Below, piece by piece: positions 55,767 to 64,000 of a stretch of DNA of 64,000 bases; position 1 is the stretch's first letter; each line of letters opens with the position of its first letter. The notes beneath the pieces were generated by a model that made no database searches, was not told where the DNA came from, and was given only the letters and a program-made list of their open reading frames with translations. Where the stretch lies: NCBI GenBank assembly GCA_030280995.1, contig JASXTE010000002.1:42609683-42673682 (forward strand). The letters are read 5' to 3'. The stretch comes from Hemileia vastatrix (lineage: Eukaryota > Basidiomycota > Pucciniomycetes > Pucciniales > Zaghouaniaceae). The position numbers and the translations under genes were made by a program.

Positions 55767-57397
55767 AAATGCCTAGATAATAATCATATAAGAGTTTCAG
55801 AATCCTTATCCTCTAAATATGCAATATAAAAATGTGAAATAAGACAAGTGAAATTTGGAAAAAAGGCTCAACTTCAAAGGTCAAAATCTCAGCAACCACT
55901 GAACCTAATTCAAACCTGTTTGAGGGAAATTAAAGATATGCTTTAGTAGAATCTTCAGTTAAAGGACATGTGATTTAAATAAACCTAACCCTAATTTGTT
56001 ACATAAAAAAATGAAATAAAAATTTAAATTGGGAAAAAAAAGGCTCAACTTTAACGGTCAATATCTCAGCAACCACTGAATCAAATTCAAATCTGTTTAT
56101 GGGAAATGAAAGGTAGCCTTCAGGAGAATCTTCAGTAAAAAGAACATTAGATTTGAATAAACCTAACCCTAATTCCGAGTCTGATTTTCAAAATTTTACA
56201 AAAACTTGAAAAGTGGTAATGAAGATGAGATCAAAAGGAGTTTTATAAGTTCACTGTTATCCAGATAAGAGTCATACATATATTTAAGTATGAACTTTTC
56301 ATAAAAGGAATGAGATATCATATAGGCATTAAAAAAAGGAGATGAAACTTACCTTGATTGAAAAGTAGGAAAAATAGAGTGAGAAAGATTGATGTTGGAA
56401 TTGTGGGGAAATTGAATATGGAGTCAGTGAAATGCATAAAGAATGTGCAATGTATGTGTTTCAATGAAATGGAGCCAAAAAAAAGTGAAATAAGGGAAAG
56501 GGGGGATAATGACCATGCCAAGGAGGGATGAAGAGTAGGGTGATGGAGCTAAAAAAGAATGTAAAGAGGGAGAGAAAAAAAAAAGGTTAATTATACCATT
56601 GAAATCCAAAATAACCACTTACAAAAAAAATTTAGATAAAAAAAAAAAAATAAACAGAAAAAAACAAAAAAAATTATAATTAGTAATCAAAAAATCAAAA
56701 AAAAAAGAATAAAGTGACTTACCTGGAGAGATGAGATGACAAAATGAATGAAACCAAATTGTTTGAGGGATGAATGAAAAAAAAAATCACTGACAAAATA
56801 TGTGATTTCAGAAAATATGCGATTTCATGTTGAGCTGGTGAAAGAAAACCAATGAGCCATCCAAAAAAAAAAAATTCACCATAAATTCCAAAAAAAAAAT
56901 AAATATGCAACAAACCAAAATACCAACCCAAGTGAATGAAGTACACAAAGAGGACATTTGGAGAGTACAAAATGGTATGGGAAAGAAAGGGATGATGTGG
57001 CCAACATGTGGTTTTGAAAAAAAAATCACGAAAAAAGTGCTGATTTGATGTCAGAACTGACACCCATATAAAAAAGGTTAAGAAGTAGAAGAAATAAGTA
57101 AAAAAGAATGTAAACATGCCTGATCAAAATATTGAAAATGTCAGGAAGGGGTGTGTGCCGAGGATTGATGGGTAGGTAGTGAGGAAGGTCAGTGTGTCAC
57201 ATGTGACAGGGATGTTTTGTGGCCAAAATGTGGTTGTGAAAAAAAATGGGAAAAAAGTGCTGATTTGAGGTCATAACTGACACCCTTTTTTGAAATAAGT
57301 GACTTTTTTGCAAAATTTAAGTGCTGATTTGTAAGTGCTGATTTGGTTTGAAATCCGCACTTAAGTTAAGTGCGGATTTGCCAGAACTGACACCCCC
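55767..57397. repeat. H3 right half: tandem duplication and inverted transposase 3' region
   Basis: Two diverged copies of about 150 bp lie at about 55857-56006 and 56029-56180, each with GGCTCAACTT, ATCTCAGCAACCACTGAA and a terminal AAACCTAACCCTAATT. From 56720 to 57030 (minus) lies the region downstream of the transposase with the conserved GWLIGFLSPAQHEIAYF block in a hydrophobic 132-aa ORF (57117-56719). No other gene seen. Confidence 0.6.
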
Positions 57398-57398
57398 T

Positions 57399-58147
57399 AT
57401 TTTCTTTAATCTTTTGATTATTTTACTCAAATAATAAGAGGTGATTACAAATATTAGTATAATTTATATCTTAGAATTATGTTGATGTAAGTACTAATGT
57501 TATAAAAGATAGTAATAAAAGATTTAATTTATATATTATAAGTTTGGTAAATAAGTAAGGAATGGTTTGAAAAGTACAAAAAGAGAGGGCCTTTTATAGG
57601 CAAAAATGTGAGAAATAAAGACACAGAGTTAACACCACCTAATACAAAAGTGTGAGAAAAAAAAAAAAAACTAAATAAAGAGAGTATGTGAAATAATAAA
57701 AGATATACTAAATGGTGCATAAATAAAAGGTATCACTTTTATTTGAAATAAAACTTGAGTTCCCTTGGACCCTCACACATTTAGTAAAAAAAAAAAAAAA
57801 ACATTTGATTTAAAATGTTGATTCAACAAAAATCTAAGTTTCTTAGTAAAAAGGAATTTGAAAAAAAAAAAAAAAAAATTATATATATATTTTTTTATAT
57901 TTTAATACTATTTTTATTCCCTCTCATGTGTATTATTGAGCATGGTGTTAGGGAGTAAAAATGTATGGGACAATTACTTACTTTTATTAATTATTTACAT
58001 TACTTAGTGTACTTAGCTAGTTAGTTGTAAGTAATACATAAGTAGGTAATAAATAAATAATTACTAATAAGGAAGTTAAAAGGTGTGGCTTCATCTCAGT
58101 AAGATAATTAATTATTTTACTGGATAAGTCTAGTAGCCTGGCTGACA
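57399..58147 (-). repeat. C-type LTR, truncated second copy
   Basis: Matches 43693-43921 plus 52895-53407 without B1, contains the TATAAAAG complement near 57590-57597, and ends GGCTGACA at 58147. Its first ~90 bp (counterpart of 43603-43692) are missing because it starts at the H3 terminus. Confidence 0.85.
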
Positions 58148-58332
58148 CACAACGTCAGCGTCTCGTTGAGGGGCGGGTATTGAATACTCAACTGCGCCGC
58201 AGTAGCATGTATATAAATAGTTAGAACAACCTAGAAATAAAACTAATTAATTGTGACCCAAAACTATCAAGTGAGCCTGCCTAATTAATTCAAACAAACC
58301 TCATTCTTTTCCTAAAAACCAAAAAAAAAAAA

Positions 58333-58366
<34 letters not shown>

Positions 58367-58440
58367 TTAATACACTATAACAATCTTTCACTTCATTTTT
58401 CGAAATTCTTATGAGATGACTTTAAATCCACCCTCAATAC
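58148..58440. repeat. Host flank, second copy of the direct duplication
   Basis: Copy of 53408-53703 with few substitutions and a longer (AAT)n run. It continues past the duplication end into unique DNA. Confidence 0.85.
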
Positions 58441-58696
58441 ACATTTTTTACTATGACCTGAATGATACATTAACTATAACTACAACTATAACTATTTATC
58501 TCAATCCATTCACCCTTTGTTATCGTTGTTGTCATTATTATTATCATTATCATTGTTGTCGTTATGGTTAAAAAAAAGTAAGATAAAAACAATTTTCCAA
58601 AAAAATAAAAAATAAAAAAAATGGACAATCATCTTTCTATTTTATTTTATTTGTCATGGTGATGGTGATGGGAAATTGACTCATCCTTTAACAACA

Positions 58697-58737
<41 letters not shown>

Positions 58738-59140
58738 GTAAATCATAAAAGATACATCGAAAAATAAAAGAACAAAGATGATACAACATAAAATAAGAAC
58801 GAACAGATGTTAAATTAATTTTTTCATAAATGTTATAGTTGAATGATTTTGTTGTTATTTTTTATCCCAAGTAAGTGTGTGTGTGTGTGTGTGTGTGGTT
58901 AGTTACCCATGTATGTACATGACTTCCTTCCATTACTTTCCTATGAATTGCGTGTCTATTCGCAGAGTGAGGGAGATTTTGAATAGTTTGGGTTGTAAAT
59001 GAGTTATGCAATGTTATGCATGGAGCATGACCGGAATGCATCACGCCTGAGCATTCAAATCGATTATTCATTTCATCCACTTCTTCACAAAGAGCGCATC
59101 TCGACTCCTCCTTCCAACTTATTTCAACAACAACATCATC
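58441..59140. other. Intergenic region with microsatellites
   Basis: Contains ATT/GTT-type repeats (58510-58565), (GA)n at about 58701-58733 and (GT)n at about 58876-58897. Probably promoter or 5' UTR of the next gene; no strong coding signal. Confidence 0.6.
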
Positions 59141-59936
59141 ATGAGGATGATTCATCCACCAGCTCTTGCAATGGGCAACATGATATTAAGAAGAACAGCA
59201 GCCTCAACAGCAGTTGGAAAAAGAATCAGACTCATAGCTGTTCCGTTACTGGACCCCATCAAGTTTTCAAAATGTAGTCATAAACTCCCAATCTATATTC
59301 ATGCTCAAAAAATGCCAGTCTCAAAAGATCTGAGCTCTCTCGACACAGAGACCCAAGACACTCGATATGGCGCAAATAGTCAAACTCCACGATGGCTATT
59401 GTTGATGGATCGAGTCACCAATTTCGCAACAGAGCAATGGATCAAATTGGGACAATCGCCTGAGGGAAGCTGGAAATGTAAACTGCATGTGAGTGATAGA
59501 TTAAACCAACTGATTAGCGATACGTTGAGCTAGAGGAACAAGAGCTGACCAAGGGAATAATAATGAGAGAGAAAAGGCGTTTGGAGAAAAGATGATGGAT
59601 AAGATACCATATGAAGAATGGGAGCTGAAGGGGATTGCGGCGGCGGGGGTGAGGAAGATGAGACATGGAAAGATGGAAGGGGATATGCGGGTAGGTGAAG
59701 AGTTGAGAGATGGCAGAGAGAAGCTGATGTGGAGAGGAGAAGAGCAGATTGAGCTCGTTTATCCCAAGAGTTTAGGACGGGGGGAAGAGATTTTGGAGCG
59801 ATTTGAGAAGGGAATGAAGAAGCGAATAGAAGAGCATGGAAGGTGGATGAAAGTGCATTTAATGCTATGGCCGATTACGCTGCCACTTGGACTGATACCG
59901 GTGGTACCGAATGTAGGGATGATGTACATGATGTGA
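59141..59936 (+). CDS. Probable mitochondrial K+/H+ exchange-related protein (Mit_KHE1-like)
   Basis: Two exons, 59141-59488 and 59577-59936, joined in phase 0 across an 88-nt intron (GTGAGT donor, GAGCTGACC branch-like, AAAAG acceptor), about 235 aa. Motifs that recall the family: RLIAVPLL near the start, TPRWLLLMDRV...WIKLG, GSWKCKLH, KIPYEEWELKGI, VYP and a C-terminal hydrophobic stretch WPITLPLGLIPVVPN. Members are mitochondrial membrane-associated proteins implicated in K+/H+ exchange. The start codon is uncertain (other ATGs nearby), and a donor-like GTGAGT at the stop suggests a further C-terminal exon that I could not place. Composition is clearly less AT-rich than the repeats. Confidence 0.5.
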
Positions 59937-60316
59937 GTAAGAGGAGGAGAATGGAGGTTGAAAAAGAGACTGATTGAGAGGGATGGTGTGCAGATGGCGG
60001 GGGTGGAGTCATTGGCAGGGTGAGTGAGAGAGTGGATGAGGGGAGCAGGAAGAGGAGGTGGCTGAGGGTCTTGTGATGGCAGGGTATCTTGGAGGGCTCG
60101 GAGTGGAGGAGATAGTGAGACAAGCAAAGACGGAATATGTGGGAGTGGAGAGTGTGGATGGGCTGATTGTCGATGAAGGGGCGTGGGTGGACAGGGCAAG
60201 GAGGCAGGCGAGGGAGAGGGAGCACAGGAAATGAATAGAGCGTCACATTGAATATGCATCTCCATCATCTCCCATATATTCAATTCTAGTCTTTCCATTC
60301 CACTCACTCCCTCGCC
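59937..60316. other. Intergenic region, purine-rich
   Basis: Purine-biased on the plus strand (GGAGG, GAGAG) and therefore long open on the minus strand without a recognisable protein. Probably the 3' end of the preceding gene and promoter of the SUMO protease gene. Confidence 0.5.
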
Positions 60317-61087
60317 ATGAATCGCACCCCAAAGTATGTTCCCTCTTCCATCACTCACTCACTCTCCCTTGTTGACCTTGTTGACCTTGTTTATTCTTCC
60401 GCTCCTTCTCTTTTAAGGTCTCGTGGAAATCCAATATGTGAACCTACTTCAATGGACGATTCTAACTCCACTAATCCTAAAATCGGTCATCATGGCCCTT
60501 GGAAGTCCTCCAACTATTATGATTCTAAAATTAACTCCCCCTTGCTCTCTAAACATATTCCTCCATCTTTCTTTTGTCCAAAAGGCTCTATCGACCAATC
60601 TTGTTCTCTTCCTACTATCCACAAAAAATCTAGACTCAAGCGTCAGTCAGCTGCCTCCAATTTCATTTCTTCTCACCATCATGATGGTCATCCCTCCTCC
60701 TCCTCGACTCAATATTTAGCTACAACTCGTACTTTTAACCGTGCCGTCAGTGATATCACACGGCTCAGAAATGCAAATAAATCAATCGACATCAAAGGCA
60801 TTTCAGGTACTAGCAAACTCAATTCTTCCTCTTCGAAAAACAACAGTATGGTCATCGACATCACCTCTGATGATCCCCATCCTCCTCCTTCCGCCTCAAT
60901 TGATTTATCCATTTCTTCATCCCATTCCACATTTAACCTGACGGATAATTTAGAGACCACCTCTACGTCTCCTGATCCCTTGTTACTGGATGCTAATAAC
61001 GATGTGGATTGCTTAAATCAACCTCCTCCCAAAAAAAAGAAAATTCATAACTTGTCCAACAATCTCAAACCTCTATCAGTATGTGCC

Positions 61088-61118
<31 letters not shown>

Positions 61119-61581
61119 CTTTCCTTCGTTTGTTTGTTTATCATCAGCATAAAACAAAATTGGATATCTATTATCTAGCTAGCTTTGATTTCATTTTTGT
61201 TCTATGTCTCTTTCTTGTTTCTTTGCTCTTACAAATATTTGACTCTTAATATTCTTTTATAGACTGGTCGCAGTTGTCATGGACAATCAAATACAGCTAT
61301 GCAATTATTCCAAAAACCTCAGCCATCTCAAGGATCTGGATGTTCCTTTCCACTCAAATTTGTCAAGATAGCACAAAAGTTACTCAAATTAAATACAAGA
61401 GCATCCCCAGTCAATCAGGTCATATTTTCTCAAAAGGCTATAAAAATCAATTATGGTAAATCTGTTGATTTTCTGGACTTTTCCCTGGACTCTATTACAT
61501 CAATCACAGTGGGTTGTCTTTCTATGTCTCTATACTTATCTTCAAAAAAGAAAAATTAAAAAACTTTCATTTTTGTTTATA

Positions 61582-61616
<35 letters not shown>

Positions 61617-62056
61617 CAATGCGACTGTCTTAAAGATCTCTGAAAATTCTGACTCTCGCCCCCCTGAACAAATCGGTATTTCTTTCAATTCAGAGCTCTC
61701 ATCAAAAGTAAACAGTTGCCGTAGTGCAAGTCGGTTGATTAAAACTTTTAAGGGTTAGCCTTAGAATCATCTATTTTATTTAGTTCAATTTACATTTATC
61801 TCTTACTTCACAATCATAGAAGGTGCAATTTCGGGTGAAAATCGTATTCTCTGTCAGCTGCTAAGTTCTCAGTCCTCAACTTGGGGCGAAAGAAGGTCTC
61901 AGCTTGTCAAATTCATCGAGGAAAATAAAGGTTCTTTTCCAACTTGTTTCGTTTTTGAACGTGATGCTGCATTCGTGTAAGTTGATTTTTCGCCAATTGT
62001 TTTACTATGATAAATTTTTAAAATGCTTCGTTACTGAATGGCATCGTCTCAATCGA

Positions 62057-62095
<39 letters not shown>

Positions 62096-63859
62096 CTTCT
62101 TTCTTTCTTTATTTCTAGGGACTGCTCTCTGCAATACATCAGTGAACTTGACAAAACGACTGCCGTAGAAAATGTCCCACTTGAAGAAAATCAATCTTCT
62201 AATAACACGACGCATGGTCCCGTTTCACCTCTGTTCCCTCATCAATCATCCAGTTTTGAGTCCCCTAAAGATTGTTCTATCGAGTCAGAACCAGCGGTAA
62301 TGAGTCAGAGAGATATGTCCAATAGTGAAAGTGTTTCATGCTCCATGTTGGCCCTCTTGTTTTATAAAAATGTATTGTTTGAAATAATTGATCAACTTTT
62401 TTGTCGTTTTTTATATGCAGCACTCCTCGAAGTTCCCGCATATATTCAAAGAAATCCACAACTGTTCATTTAGACTCGGCAACGGCATCTCTGCAACCCT
62501 CTTCATTCGTTTCACCAGCACCTAAAAAGTTGAATAATAATGAAGCCAGCAATCCTGACTATGAAATGTATTACTTGTCTCGGTTACTCTCTCCTTCTCA
62601 TAACATTTGAAAAATTGATTAATTAAAATCTACTTTGATTGGACAGCGTCCTTACTTGGCCTTTTGATGACGGTCCAGCCTCCGTGGCTATTACTCGTGG
62701 TGATTTAAAACGCTTAGAAGAAGGCGAATTTTTGAATGACACTTTGATTGAATTTGGCTTAAAGTAAATTGTCGCTCGTCATATTTCTATCATGATCTCA
62801 TAGGTTTTTCCGACAGCTAATTTTTATCTTACTGATCATGAACCAATCAATTTAGATATGAGCTTCATCAGATCAGCAAGCGTAATTCGGAACTTGCCCA
62901 AAAAATTCACATGTTTAATTCGTTTTTTTACGCTAAGCTAAGTTCAAACAAATCAAGATCAAGGTCAGCTATTTTTTCCTGATGTGTCATACATATTAAG
63001 TTAAAGCTCTCTCTTATTCAATGTTTATTCTCACACTTTTATATATATATATATATCATTTAACCTAAAGAGCACATGACAAAGATCTATTGGCTTATGA
63101 AGGTGTGAAGAAATGGACTAAATCCACTAACATATTTAGCAAAGATTTCGTGGTGATCCCAATCAATGAACAGTCAGATACATTCTAATTAAATTTTAAC
63201 TTACTTTTGGATTTTGTCTTTTCATTTGTCGTTCTGGTCGGCATAGCTAATATTAGGTTTTCATTTATTTATTTGCTTCTGGTAGTATGCATTGGTATTT
63301 TTTAATTATCGAAAAGCCTGGCAATATTTTGCATATCCCACCCCCACGGCCAGTGAGATCATCTGCTCGATTAACCTCCTCCCATAGCATGAAATCTTCT
63401 AGGGAAAAAACTTGCGTTGATGGCTTGGAGGACTCGGTTACTCCAAGTAAATATTTCCGAAAAGGAAATGGACCCGAATCAGTTATAGAGCGCGATGAGA
63501 TTGATAATGTTATGAAATCTAGCTCTCCTGGAAATTTTCAGAGAGATTCAAAAAATGAAAATGGAATGGGCGATGATATGAATGCTGTGGAAATCGGTCC
63601 TCCCGAAGCGAAGTAAGTAGATATTAATCATACTTGACCATTTTTTAACTATATTTACAACTCAGGAACTCAAAACGTTGGGCCACATTATTTCCTTCTG
63701 AAATTTCAAGAACGGATGTTCCGGACAAAGCTATCTTGGCTCCTGATAGCCAATCTCCAGAAAACGAAGCAGTAGGGCCTCATACTGCGGACGTGTTAGT
63801 TTTATATGACTTGACCTTTTCAATTCTTTTCAGAAAAACAGCCAAAATAACTGTAAAAA

Positions 63860-63901
<42 letters not shown>

Positions 63902-64000
63902 GTGAAATCCTTTGGTTGGTTATGCTTTCCTTTTAGTACTCGAGTTCTCACTTTCGATTCTTTACTAGCTCCACATATTCCTCAAGCAAAGGCCATTTTG
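60317..64000 (+). CDS. Ulp/SENP-type SUMO protease (C48 family), 3' end outside window
   Basis: Many-exon gene. Exon 1 is 60317-61078 (254 codons, Ser-rich, PPPKKKK basic patch). Next exon from 61263, then exons near 61640-61753, 61821-61977, 62120-62350, 62422-62567, 62647-62763, 62856-62963, 63071-63172, 63287-63613, 63666-63799 and from about 63937 (several boundaries approximate). The protease domain begins AITRGDLKRLEEGEFLNDTL, then KIHMFNSFFYAKL, VKKWTKSTNIFSKDF and VVIPINEQ, with catalytic His in MHWYFLIIEKP (about 63290) and Asp in TFDSL (about 63957). The Cys exon is beyond the edge. The roughly 150-residue insert between His and Asp resembles the Ulp2/SENP6-7 branch. It removes SUMO from conjugates in the nucleus. 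Confidence 0.8.
61587..61616 (+). repeat. Poly-T tract in SUMO protease intron
   Basis: About 30 consecutive T in the intron after the second exon. Similar runs occur at about 62059-62095 and 63864-63900, all in introns of the same gene near their 3' halves, where a polypyrimidine tract is expected. Confidence 0.85.

Larger units (their letters stand above)
53704..57398 (+). mobile_element. PIF/Harbinger-like element H3, rearranged, with TET-like gene
   Basis: 3695 bp bounded by AGGGGGTGTCAG and its complement. Subterminal hairpins built on AAATCCGCACTTA lie at 53737-53764 and 57351-57379. It contains a 5' transposase fragment (+), minisatellite, TET-like gene (-), a diverged tandem duplication and an inverted transposase 3' region. 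The terminal pattern GGGGGTxTCA is shared with H1/H2, but the rest of the end differs, so it is a sister family. Confidence 0.75.

Noticed and set aside
59759..60358. 199-residue minus-strand open frame
   Set aside because: It overlaps the second exon of the K+/H+-exchange-related gene and a purine-biased spacer; Pro/Ser-rich low complexity with no motif.

Overview
The window looks like nuclear DNA of a basidiomycete fungus, most likely a rust (Pucciniales). This rests on inference: AT-rich repeat-packed DNA, short GT-AG introns of about 55-90 nt, chromodomain Ty3/gypsy elements, PIF/Harbinger transposases and a TET/JBP-like oxygenase family that I associate with rust genomes. The species cannot be named from sequence alone. 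Only about 5.5 kb at the right end (58.4-64 kb) is ordinary single-copy host DNA.

The first 53.4 kb reads as one nested stack of insertions. The outermost visible element is a minus-strand Ty3/gypsy copy (C1, 29332-53407). A PIF/Harbinger element (H1, reaching leftward past the window edge) sits in its 3' LTR, a second PIF/Harbinger copy (H2, 35581-42792) sits in its 5' leader, and a plus-strand gypsy copy of another family (B1, 43922-52889, TSD CACAG) sits in its 5' LTR. H1 is itself interrupted by three family-A gypsy copies: A1 (1-5581, minus, cut by the window edge), A2 (7448-16876, plus, TSD ATGAT) and A3 (18050-27229, minus, TSD AGAAA). A3 carries an uninterrupted 2055-codon gag-pol frame. 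A2, B1 and C1 carry nonsense codons, frameshifts or deletions. Two copies of a roughly 250-bp CACTA-like MITE lie inside A2 and B1.

Three features stand out. First, every gypsy copy has, inside the 5' part of gag, a second open frame bounded by two near-consensus spliceosomal introns. This frame is conserved between families much better than the Gag-Pol frame it overlaps. Unspliced RNA would encode Gag-Pol; RNA spliced at intron 1 would encode a separate protein of about 185-205 residues (called ORFx here). Second, the gypsy leaders contain repeated small hairpins with an invariant UU bulge and covarying stems: two in family A, seven or eight in families B and C. Third, the PIF/Harbinger elements carry a TET/JBP-like 2-oxoglutarate/Fe(II) oxygenase gene. 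The order transposase - oxygenase - minisatellite is the same in H1 and H2, H2 also has a Myb/SANT-like gene, and the oxygenase recurs in a related element, H3 (53704-57398).

From 53.4 to 58.4 kb a roughly 1-kb unit (part of a C-type LTR plus its host flank) is present twice in direct orientation with H3 exactly at the junction. The right end holds a likely mitochondrial K+/H+-exchange-related gene (59141-59936) and a many-exon Ulp/SENP-type SUMO protease gene (60317 to the window end, catalytic Cys exon outside).
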